NCBI RefSeq assembly: GCF_000237925.1
Contig: NC_031496.1
Span: 14,830,589-14,894,588 of the forward strand
Reading direction: 5' to 3'
From: Schistosoma mansoni
Lineage: Eukaryota > Platyhelminthes > Trematoda > Strigeidida > Schistosomatidae
Length of the DNA: 64,000 nucleotides
Shown here: piece after piece, positions 13,601 to 26,400 of the stretch
Numbering within the stretch: the first letter of the stretch is position 1
Layout: each line of letters starts with the position of its first letter
Notes under the pieces: generated by a model
What the model saw: only the letters and a program-made list of their open reading frames with translations
Databases searched by the model: none
Told to the model about the DNA's origin: nothing
Made by a program: the position numbers and the translations under genes

Positions 13601-16600
13601 TCTAACAGATCCTCTTCCAAAGAGATAAATCATAATGATTTCATCTACATTTACGACGAACTCACTCCAACTAAATTGTACTGTCTGGAAAATTGAACAC
13701 AGACTTGTACGTGGAATTCACTTTCTCAAGGTGACTGATCGTAATGAAAAGTGTTCAGAAGTATATTTACGACTAATAAATTTTGCTAAAATTGTTAATG
13801 ATACTGGTAGTTGTGAGATTCTATGATTAAGATCTCATCATATCAGCACCAATAAACATGATGAATAATAATCTTCGAATTTTGAGTCAGCCATCCGAAA
13901 CCTAGTTTACATCTTGGACCCCTTCATCTTCAATAGTACATACTTAAAAAGTTCTATTATGTTAATAAGTGTCGATTCTTGAGCTACATATTGCGTCTTT
14001 TATTTCTGAAAAGTGCAAATCATTTAGCTTCTATGATAATTCATATTTTCAGTTATTGCGTCTTCTATATTAGGCTTACATACGTACAGATATGCTTCAT
14101 GAATCTTGTGTGGCATTTAACTAACGAATAGACAAATAGTTTTCCAGTATTCTGTTATTAATATTCGGTTGCGGTATATTGTTTAATTATAGAGTTCTAG
14201 CTAACCTAAAATTTCCGTTTCATCAAGCTTTCTTCAGCTTATTGTAAACATTTTTAATATGATCATTGATAGCCAAACCAAAAAATGACGATTCATAATG
14301 TCACATTTCTAAAGGTAAACAATTAATTTAATCAAGGTTATCTTCTAACTGTAGGATAAATGGGTAAATATTTTTCGGGGTTTATGTATTGGCTATATAA
14401 ATTATATGTATTGAACAATTTAGTAGCAACTTACGACAGTTAACGTAATAAGACACATGTTGATCATATACAGCTCCCTGATCGTTAACCTTACTTATCT
14501 GAAAATGTTGCCCAAAGTTTCTTTAAAATAATATCCACATTAAATACAGTAATTGAATAAAGTTTATAAAAAACTGGATAGTAAGTTCTATCTTAATTCA
14601 AAAGGAGGGTTTAGTTTAAATTGTCATTTTAATAATTACCATGATATAAACAATACTATCTTTCCGTTTTAGAGAACATATTGAATGGCACACAACCCAA
14701 TTACAACAAGCTGAATTAGACCAAGATGTAATGTCAGCTAATAAGGTGAGTAGTTGTTACAATCCCCTTGCTAAAAATGTAAATCAATCGTTCTTGAAAT
14801 AATGGAAAATTATTAAGTCTACTACTATTTGTACTAGTATGACTGCTACTCCTATTACTATCACATATCTTTACATGTTTAGATAACATTCGGTTTAGAA
14901 CGTGATGTTATTGATTGTGAATATTTTTTTCGATGAATATAACATAAAAAGGGAACAATCATGATAATTTTACGGTGAAATCAGAGGATTTCCATGTATA
15001 CATGGTTAGATTTATAATCTGATTGTATTGACAGATAATGCAAGAATGCTACCGTTATTCCAACCGTAAACAATAGCTAAATCAGTATAAATCAAAACAC
15101 TACAAATTTCATTTGTGATATTAGATATTGTAATTACTAAATGTGGATTTTGTAATATGACGAACAAATTTTACAAGAATCTGTTTTCAAGAGGAGCTTA
15201 AACAAAACATTACTATGTGACTTGGGATTTGAAAAATTTTGGAGATTTAGTTGATGATAGAAGTCTTCGAAATGTGACAGAATCGGTGATCTTTAAGGTT
15301 AATGAGAAAGATTAGTTCAATTAAAGTATCAGTCAGTCAAAATATCACTATGATAAATGGGCAGTTGTAATGCATTTTCAGAGTGTATTGACAGAACTAT
15401 GTCTTAAACAGAGATGGATAGTGGCTAGCAGTGGAATCCAGGACGCGCGTTTCGTCCCATTCGGGACTCGTCAGCTGGATGTACCTGCATCTCAGAGTTG
15501 ATGTTCACTCTGGGACTCGAACTCAGTACCCTCGCTTCAAACGCCATCGCATTATCCACTCGGCCACTGAGTCCTGATAGCCACTTGCTTTTGCGATGGG
15601 GTGAAGTTTAAATTCATTTAGTGTTGNNNNNNNNNNNNNNNNNNNNNNNNNNNNNNNNNNNNNNNNNNNNNNNNNNNNNNNNNNNNNNNNNNNNNNNNNN
15701 NNNNNNNNNNNNNNNNNNNNNNNNNNNNNNNNNNNNNNNNNNNNNNNNNNNNNNNNNNNNNNNNNNNNNNNNNNNNNNNNNNNNNNNNNNNNNNNNNNNN
15801 NNNNNNNNNNNNNNNNNNNNNNNNNNCTGAGATGCAGGTACATCCAGCTGACGAGTTCCAAATAGGACGAAACGCGCATCTTGGATTTCACTGCTAGCCA
15901 CTATCCATCTCTGCTTACCATGCTTGTGAATTAAGGCTATATCGAGGCAATACGCACAGTATGCACATATGCCAATTAGAGACTGACCAGTTGCAGTCCT
16001 AACACATCGATGGGAAGATTCAAACAAACAACACTAAATGAATTTATGTCTTAAACAGTTTGATAGGCTGTTTATTTAATCTCCAGAATTTGTTTAGCTG
16101 CCCATATTAAGTTTGTTTTGTTTTTCCCTTAAGTGTTATCTGCGACTTGCTTGGTTGTGCCAGACTTTTAGAATGCTGAAACAATTAATGACGTTAGAAA
16201 CCAAAAATTATTTTGTACGCTTAGAGGTTGCTTGAGGTCATGGCAATGAGCTCACTTATATCTATCTTATTCATTTACTGTTATTTAAAAAAAGAAATGA
16301 CATTGTTTTTGAATAGACAACGCAGCATCTGACACTAGCATGTTCATACTATACATGTGATAGCCTTTTTTATATGAGACCTGAACTTTCCCCATATACG
16401 ATCAGCTCTTCAAAATCAGTCACGTTCTGATTCAGGTGAAAAGTCAGGTGGATAGATTCTCATACTCTAGGTTCTTAAACTTAGGTACTTTTACAAAGTG
16501 TTCCAAAAGGAGATAGGTCTCTATTGTCCTTTTTTATACAAGAGATGGGTGAAAAATTAGTAGCGTTGATACCGATTTATTCAAAATATTTGGGTAGTAA

Positions 16601-18418
16601 AAGAGATTGTTGGGGCTGGTGCTATGTCAAGCCCATATGGGTAAGCCTAGCCTCTGGACAGATCAGTCTATTCATTCTTCTCAAGCCACACTTTTACCTT
16701 GTCACTTACTCGCTCATTAATCCTGACTTTTTACGTGATCGTATGTGTGCTAATTACTTACCTTACTCATTATGTGTCTGTAACTAATTTCTATTTAACT
16801 ATAAATATTGAGTCACGCTGATAAAAACTCCCCTTCTCCACCACACGTCATTTCGTTTTGATTCGCTTTCCTATCAACGATTGTACGAAATAAATGTATT
16901 CGAAAACCCATTCTCGTATTTGAGTTATTTAATTCCGTTATTCACCAACGCGATTTAAGTTGCTGATTATGTACGGGGATTGGTGACATGTATATTTCGA
17001 TAACAAGCGGCAAACGGTCTACCTGGAGTCAGATCCCATGCCACTAAAAGACAATGATGGACTTTTCGAGCTTTTTTCGTTGTAATTAACGTAATCCATG
17101 GTTATTGACCATTAGTTTTGTTCAATACTAGTCTGGACCGTTTCCTTTAAGTAACTCTTCCTACCACTAAATTCCAATATATTCCATTGTCACGTGGTAG
17201 ATCCTCTACTTAGTCTCTTAATTACAATAAACATAGTACCCGCTACAGATTTGCGTTGACCTAAGTTGCAAGACCACATAAATAAGGTAAGATTAAATGG
17301 ACGAGAAATCCAGTAAAACAGAGAAATGATGTAGTGGTAATGACACTTGTGAGTGCACGTTAGCAATCTATTTATGTTTGCCATTGTCAAAATTCGTGGT
17401 TCACAACTTAAAAGGCAATGAAAAACAAAATGGTGTCTAATTCACTTGTTTGTTGGTGAGCGGACGGACATCTCACCTATCTCACAGGTAGTTTGAGTTG
17501 ACAACCAACCAGAGTAGATTCTGCATCCATGGGGAGGTTTCGTCAGCCACAGATTCATCAGGGATGATGCGATGGCCCAGATCGATAAAGCAATCAGCAT
17601 ACTCAACAGTTTATCTAATTTGATCACACTAGACTGGATATCATAAAATTGCTTCGGAATATCCAAATGATGAGCTCGAATTAAGATAGCACTAAGTTCT
17701 GTCAAACTTTTAGTAACATAAACGATATCATTTATGCACACAAATACGTTTACTGATTCATATTTAAGAAATCCTCAAAATAATCATGAAAAATGCCTAT
17801 ATAATCTATTAAAGCCTTTTATAATATTTTCATATATACTGTAAATATTAGTATGTCAAAGTTGCCAACATACAAGATCATTGAAATTCACATTATGCTA
17901 GTATCAGAGCATTCACTTTTTTTTTCAAACTGATCTCGAAGCATAATCATTTGGTTAATTTTTTTTTAATGTTCTACTTTTTCCAAATACAATGATGTAT
18001 GAATATTGACTAGCATAGTATGATAAGAGGTGTTTTTATACTTTAAAAAAAAGGGATAAATAAAATATTCTGGTTAACTTTAGTGTATACTCTATATATG
18101 TGAAATTATAGAAAAAAAATAACATTATGCATATCTAGTTGAACATTTACAGTACATAGAAACCATTGATTAATAGTTTTATAAATTCCTAATGATAGTA
18201 AATGACTCATTGACAGTTACTTATTTTAACTTAATTCAATAATTTGGAGTACTTCATAAGTAGAACAAATAGTTATATATATATGTATATATATATATAT
18301 ATCCGTTTAAATCTATGTTGAAATTATACTTAAACATACTTACAAGTATAGCATATACAAAAGAAGATAGTGATTGTAAAATTTGTAGATTGACGTACTT
18401 GGTAATAATTGCTATTAC

Positions 18419-18460
<42 letters not shown>

Positions 18461-20397
18461 CAGATGATTTTCTTCATGAGGGAGTTGACTTTTTCTCAAA
18501 CTTTTGATTGTTTTTATAATAATCATAATAATGATAAATTAGTTAGTGACAATATAAAAATAAAAATATCCAAAGTTACTTTGAAAAGAAATATTCTCAG
18601 AAAGATCACTTTTTTATTATTTTCTTAAATGACATTTTTATTACTTACATTATTTTTTTGCTTATATTTGTTCTACTGTGTGCTTTTCCTTGTTCTTAAA
18701 TTTTTTTTTCAGGCATTAGAAAATGTCAATCAACTACAACATAGGTTGAATACAGTAAGCTACGTTACATTTTTCCATTGTATGTTTTGAGTTTTGCTTA
18801 TATTAATGTAGATAAATTTTTAATCACTAACAAGTATATCAGATGATACTAATATAAATAACAGTAATTTACTTATTATAAAACTGATGGAACTCATTGA
18901 CCTAGTCAGCTCAATAAAGAATATAATTATACACAAGTAAATGACGTACATTAAGTGTTGAACGTATAGTATTGTCGATAAACAATGTAGTAGATAAATC
19001 GGTTTATTCGCATTTGCCGTTAATGGCTTCATAGTGCCAGAAATCATTAGCTCGAATTCCTTTGTGTAGTATATTTCAGGCAAAATGATGTGTTGGAATG
19101 CAATTTTCCTTTTCTTTTAACTTTTCAATGTCGTCGTTAATTTATATTTCTATCAATTCATATAACCTGTTTTCCTCCAGTATCTTTCGATTACTATTGA
19201 TTATTGCTGTTTTGCTATTCTGTAGTAATGTGTGTGTATGTTTGTGACAAACTAGATCATGATAGAATGTCACCTATGGTTCTGTATTATATTTTTATAT
19301 AATTCTATTAGGTAATACTGAATGTGATTTTATGTACACCAAAAAGAGTCATGAATATAGCTACAACAGTTAATTAGTTGACATATGGTAGTAATAATTA
19401 GAATAGATGAGAATATTTCCACGATGTTTAACATAGAAAATCAATATCTACTCTATAGACTTTTGATAAATGAAATTTTCCGCACAAACATATAATGTGA
19501 TTTTGAAAGAAATGCTCTTCATCATAATTTCAACTTGATTAACTTATTAAATTGTATTGATAAAGTTTCCTCGAGTGCTTAAAAACTGCTGAGTAATATC
19601 AAGCCATACATATTCAAGTCTACGGAAGACAAGAAGTGAATTCGTATATCAGTAAGTGTTTACCCTCGTGTAGTTTGTACATGTACTCAGTGGTATGATA
19701 TTATAGAAATCTTAACAATTGAACTCAGTAAGCTAAGGATAGCGTATTCACAACGAAGCATGAAGGTCAAATGTTCAGTCAAAAATGTAATTGTGACTCA
19801 CATTACTGAGTAATCCTTTACCAGAAAAAATACCTGCTCAGTGATCCTAGTTTTTATTGGTTGTCCAAGTAAATAAAGACCATTTGTAAAGTAAGTTCAC
19901 TTCAAACTGAACAATTTTGACTAAACTTTTAGGATAACAATGAGATTTATTTAATTTTCCTACCGTATGAATTTCGACTTAATTATATTAATTATATTAT
20001 CTTAGGCATAAACGTAAAAAAAAAATAATTTCAGTAGTAACTAGTGGGGTTAAAAAATCTAAGACACGATTGAGAAGAACTTGTTTATTTATTTATTAAT
20101 TTTTTTTGATTAACGTTCACCCTATAGTTGGTCAGTGCAGTATAAATAAATGATGAAACAATGTAATAGAAAGTACACCTATTGAGTGGATTAGAAAATC
20201 GATCACTGTAACACGAAACCAGTTGTATTTCATCTTCATCTAACTGCTCAACTCTTTCTTCTGTTCTAATTTCTGACACCCTGGTTTAGCTTAATATCAT
20301 TAATACTTTTTATTGAATCTTATTAACTAGAATGTTGTGATCTATACTGATTCAACTCTATGTTCAACTAAATAGGCATATGTCTTGTTATGTATCG

Positions 20398-20441
<44 letters not shown>

Positions 20442-23422
20442 GATCATATTGATGTATAGATTTAAAGGATTTTCTTAATTCAACATTCCTTTCAGCTTAT
20501 AAAATATTAATGGATAGTACTGTCTTCTTTATGCTATACAAGTTATTATTTAAGAAAGCTTACATAGCTGTATATTGAAGTATTGATATACTAGTTAGTT
20601 GACTAATTTTCAAATGAAAGGGAATTATTCATAGTACCTCGACATTGTATGCTAATCAGGTAGTGTCAGAGCGGATACATTGAAAGATGTCGTTACATGG
20701 TCAAACCACATCTAAATTGAAAGAAAGGAAGAGTAACTGTTCTAGAAAAATAGCAAACATACATTTATTTCACTGATTTTCTTCAACTGTTTGGAGCTGA
20801 GAAGTTTAGTATTAGTTTTTTAAGAATAAAACAGTATACATCCGTTTTAGGAGAAAAGTCTTAATTGAATTTGAGTTTGACGTGTTGATGTAGGTTAATA
20901 AATAATGAGGAATGATTAAAAATGAGTTTAAACAGTAGTCTATCTATAAATCAAATGTATGAATATTCTAGAAGATAAAACTGATAAATGTAAGGAATCG
21001 GGAGTCTTCGAATCAGAAGGTTAATGCCATGGTTTATGTAATGCTTAAAATGAAATTAATTATCTCATTGAAGTTCGGATAAGAATCAAGATATCAGATG
21101 TTATAACTAAGGTAGTGGAAAAATTGTGATTCTACGTTTAGGTAATGTTCACTGCTTTTGTAATATACAGAATCTATATATTCTGCAGTCTAACGCTACG
21201 TATTTGTCTAAAATTTATTTAAGTCCCATAAACGGATTTGGCCTTCTTTTGCCATTTTCATCTAACTTGTACATGCAATGATATAGATCATTAACTATAG
21301 TGGATAGTGGTCATATTGCGAATTGATTCAAACACATTTGTCAATAGTAAAGACCAAATAAGCAAAGTTAGTTATTACTCATAGATTAATCATTGGACAG
21401 CTTCTTAATACTTAATACACACACTCAACTGACTACAAAGGAATAAATAACTTCTTGATCAAAGAATAGTAAACATGGGGTAGTTTGATGTAGTGTTAAC
21501 TGTGACAACCAACATATTATATTTCATTGTTTAGTAGTAATTAAAAAAAGACTATACATAGATTCAAGAAAAAAAATTGAGCTATTTATGATGCTTTATT
21601 TATTTATAGTATTTTCCATCAGTCAGTGATTAAATGATAATTGGTATATATTCATATAAACCATGTGGTAAAATGGGTGACCCTTATCACTCACTGACAG
21701 AATGATGGATTGTAATGTTAGGATGTCAATTTTAAAATGGATTTCTATTCTTAACTCTTTCCTTTGGATATTTTTTTCTCGCATTTCACTTTTTTGAAGA
21801 CAACTTTCTTCAAATATATATATATATATGTTGATATAAATACCATATCCGTTAAACAATGGTAAATCATACATGTTTGTTTTACGAAATGTATAGGACA
21901 TGTATAACAATGAAAAAAGATCATTTCATCATAGAACTGATATAATTCGTTATTAGAAGAAGTTCTTGAGTTCTTGATAAAACTATTTATGATAAACATA
22001 TAAAGTGTTTATTATACATTTAATAAGAATTATATATTTATTTATACCTATTCGGAAATTATTGATGTTTTTTGATGATTACCTGCATGATGCTCTGTAA
22101 CGAAATAAACTTCAATTTTCTAATTTCATTAATTTGCTTTAGTTTAAAAACGGTAATATTTTAAGATGATTTCATCAAAAGTACAGCATTAAATATTGAC
22201 TATAATATTAATGAAGCTACATTTAATATTTACACATACTTGAGTACTTTTACAAGGAAATAATTAAAACACCAAACTATACACATATGTACATATATTT
22301 ATTGATTTTTAGTTGCGAATCGAATTGTATAAATAATAGACTAAAGACTGTTGTGAATTAGTTAATTTTATTCACTTTTTCATTTAGGTCAAGTTGTAAT
22401 TAAGTAGAACAAGAGAAAGTATTGATCATTAGAATTTGATTTCTTTTTTACTTACTGATGTCGAATTCATATGTGTTTGTACTTGCGATGACCTTGAATA
22501 TCACCTTGGTTACAGTCTTGTGACTGATCACTGTATTTAATACAGTTAGTTATAGAAAAGGCTAGTGAAAGTCTCAGTAGTTTAAAGGTTTTTTTTATGA
22601 TACAACACATAGTGATATCAGTTTAAATTGACGAACAGGTGTTAGTTTCCGTGATAAGGTGCGTATGCTTTTAGACCTGCGTCATACAACGTATTTTATC
22701 GATTATTTTAAGTACATAATACTAAACTTAAATTAGTAATATGAATACATATTCAGTTTCATATAACATATCTTCCAACTAGTTGAATGTTCACGTATCG
22801 AGAATAGTCCGAGTTAAGTGAACTATTTTAACTTTGCTTCGAGCATCATGTAGCTTGTTTATTAACAAAAAAGCTCCTGTGCATAGCTTAAAATAATCTT
22901 CAAAATAAACTTAATTCAGATAAAAGTAATAATTCAGCAGGTGATTTAGAAAATCAAGAAAACATATGACTGAAGTATCTGAAGTTTCTTTTGTCATATA
23001 GTTTCACATAATAATTTTTAAATAAAACGTGGTTTCCATTTATATCAATACCACGTTTTCATAAGTCTGACTAAGATCTGATGACAATATATTTTAATAT
23101 ACTCATTTTTAGTTATATCTTCAACCTAGCGAGCCTAAATCATGTTTCAATCACAGAGTTGTTAATTGGCATATCGTTTGATCCCAGAGAATAAACGTAT
23201 AATCAATTTATAGTAGATTTCAGCAAATTTATATGTTTCTTGAAAGGTGAATACTAAGTTTGTCATTCCGACAGATATTTGATGGCTTACTAATGGCCTT
23301 GTTAAATAACTGACAGTCGTTTTTTAAGCTATCAGTTACATCTCCTTTTCCAAGGGTATTATTTTCTGTGACATCCTCTTTATTGTTGCTCTGAAGACTC
23401 AGCAAATCTCTAATTTATCGAA

Positions 23423-23475
<53 letters not shown>

Positions 23476-26400
23476 ACTATTAATAACCCTGAGTTCTAAA
23501 ATTAATTAATAAATAAAGTAATAATCTAACCAAATGCAAGTTTGTATACTCAACTTTGAGTCATACTTACAGTTGTGGGACCAATGATAATATCTAAGGC
23601 CCTAAATCTAAAAGAAAATAGATGAAGTTCGATTTAACGATTTATTTGTTATCAGAAGGAGTTTTTGTGGAGATTTAGTATTTTTCATAGTAGAAAGCAT
23701 GAGTCAATTGAAGCTAGACCACCATGGAAAACCTGAAAACACTGGACGGCCGTTTCGTCCTATTATGGGACTCCTCAGCAGTGCGCATCCACGAACCCGC
23801 TCTTGCGAGATTCGAACCCAGGACCCAGGATTTATTTGTTGTAAGTCAAATACTGTAATCAATAAGTCATTGTAACGAGTAACACTTCTATCTTATATAG
23901 TGCTAGAAACATATGACAGAAAGGATTAGAATTTGGATAAAAGTTGGTCATTTTTACCATTTATTATGAAATTTAAAACATGTAAGTTAAAAATCGGCGA
24001 TTTTAAAGTTCACGATCAATCACTAAAAATATTAAAAAAAAACATCTCTGGCCCCTATTTGTCTATTTTTGCCCGTTGACTTTGAAACCTCATGAGTAGA
24101 AATATAAGGCTTTGTACGTCTGAACAAAAACTTGTTGATTTTGCCACTATTATCTCATTGACTGTCTCATATAACTTAATAGAATGTTTTACCTTATTTT
24201 CTAATAAATTATTTTAAATTAAACTTACTAAAATGATATTCCTACATTTCAATATTAACATACTCTCATAAAAACATAGTGTAAATAAAAACAGTTATTC
24301 TCAGAACAGACTTTTTAATAGGCTGATACGTCATAATGAAAGGTGTTTACATGGTTATTAAGAAATTTAGATCTCTAGCTGTTTGCGGTTTAGCTCGTGC
24401 ATACTTCGATTAATAAAACAGAAAACTTGAACAAATAAATATTCGATGCCTGGCGAAAAATGTAAAACGAAAACGAGAATCAGCCAATCCCATTACTCTG
24501 GGTGTTTCACAATTCATAAAATGTTAGTTACTTAAAGTAATGTAAGCTTAATGAGATGTAGACAAACAAAGTATTATGCAAAACTATGACTGTAAGTAAA
24601 GCTTCAACCAATTCATTAATGCTGTTCTTAATATCGTCTGTGTGTTCCAAACATAACACTGTTATCAACTGAAATGTATTTTCTTTTCCCAAAGTAATAG
24701 AAGCTTATACTTTGTTAATCCATATCATAGTTTTATGCTTGCTTTTAGATTCGTTGTCTTGAACACGAGTATATGAAACACTGGAAGTTATATAGAGGTA
24801 AGCGGATCGAAAACGTTCCCATTTAACTAGTTTATGAATATTTTCGACAAAAATTTCTGGGTTTTATTCCAAATTTTTATTCTATACAAATCTGTAAAGA
24901 AATATGTCTTATACAATTCCAGCGTCTTTTCTTAACTTCCTTTTAATATGGAAGCTGGTTTGTTCTCTGCCGCAGTAGGCTATTGCTGATGGTATCCGGC
25001 CGAAAGACATTGAGTATCTTGCGTAAAAAATTGTTCATAAATACTTGTATATTTTTGATGATGGTTGTGGTGGATGTCCGCGTTTCAGCTCCATACAGTA
25101 GAACTATCTTGACGTTCGTATTGGGGATTCTGACTTTGATATTGATTGACAGCTTTTTTGAGTTCCACACGTTCTTCAACTGTAGGAATGCTGTCCTTGC
25201 TTTGCCGATCTTTGACTTTACATCTGCATCGGACCATCCTTGTTCATCGATGACGCTGTCCAGGTACGTCAAATTTTCCGTATCTTCCAGAGTTTTTTCA
25301 TCAAGTGTGATTGGATTAGTGTTCGTTCCCCCTGTTGTATTTGAGGATCTTGGTTTTTCCCTTGTGTATTCTGAGGCCTACTGATGCGGAGACTGCTGTT
25401 AAATTAGTAACCTTGAAGAGCTACAGATGAATTTATTCAAGTCATGTTTGCCAGGAAATACACGTTTTTCCATCTTTTAAATTTTTTGAATATCTTTTAT
25501 TTGTACGATATATAGCTACAGGTTATTCGATTCTAATTACATACAGATCCACAATCAACAGCAGCCAATGCTATGTTTGTTCAGTACTTCGTGTCGATAG
25601 AATTCTGTCGACTAAGTTGAAATATCCCCCAGTAGTCTGAATGACTCCACATTACATAGACTATGATTTATTAATTTACGGCATAATACAGTCTTTAGGA
25701 AGTCTTGCACCCAGGTTTCTCTCTAGTCGTTACTTGTCAGCAAGAGATTTCTTCAATCCTGTAACATTTGAACCCACTTTGCCCAATAAAAAGTTACCAA
25801 ATCATCTAAAAACAGTCTAACTTTTCATTGTTACTATGAATCATTTGTGAAGATTAGTTCATTTTGAGAATAGTTTTCGTCAAAGACTAGCATCAGATTA
25901 AGAACCACGTGAAATGGGTATGCTTTAAACAGTTATTTCATACTGGCTTAAAACTGCCCAACGGTGTTCATTTGTGGCAACACACGACATCAATCTTAAT
26001 GCACAATATTGGTAATCCAGTTAATTGTAATTTATTGACATCGATTTATAAATCAAACCACTTGGGTTTGATGTCATGTAGGTTATGTATACGCGATATT
26101 AAGAAGTCTCAAATTAAGATGATTCATTGTCCAGAACTACTTACGTTTTTCAATGATTCTTCACATTATATCCGTTTGTGGTGAAAACTATCCTTAACTA
26201 CAAACAGAGATGGATGATGGCTAGCAGTGCAATCCAGAATACGCTTTCTGTCCTATTTGGGGCTCGTCGGACAGCTTTACCTGCATCTCAGAGCTGGTGA
26301 TTACTCCACAACTCGAACCCGGTACCGTCCACTTCAAAAGCCATCGCGTTATCTACTAGTGGTTCTGCTTACGATGCTTATGACTTGAGGTAATATCGAG

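Larger units (their letters stand above)
14746..18712 (+). other. Intron 3 of the RIPOR-like gene
   Basis: Holds the gapped SINE pair (15412-16044), an LTR-like repeat (16608-16950) and microsatellites near 18275-18302 and 18418-18460. A GC-richer patch at 17440-17640 has an open - strand frame, but no family that I can name. Confidence 0.55.
18755..24748 (+). other. Intron 4 of the RIPOR-like gene
   Basis: Nearly 6 kb, very AT-rich. Holds (TA)n runs (20401-20437, 23427-23474) and one SINE-like repeat (23697-23829). Otherwise nothing recognised. Confidence 0.6.

Noticed and set aside
13635-13826. 63-codon open frame on the + strand in intron 2
   Set aside because: Not needed by the exon phases (exons 2 and 3 join directly) and lacks a good donor; taken as chance.
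15500-15600. tRNA gene on the - strand
   Set aside because: Box A and box B are present, but the sequence is part of a dispersed repeat with a long non-tRNA tail and does not fold as a full tRNA; called a SINE.
15523-16027. Open frames crossing the N run
   Set aside because: Created by unknown bases; the known part is SINE sequence.
17442-17741. 99-codon open frame on the - strand in intron 3
   Set aside because: No domain, no splice context, and the local sequence looks repeat-like; no basis for a gene call.
18418-18460. CRISPR-like array
   Set aside because: Simple (ATT)n repeat without spacers, in a eukaryotic intron.
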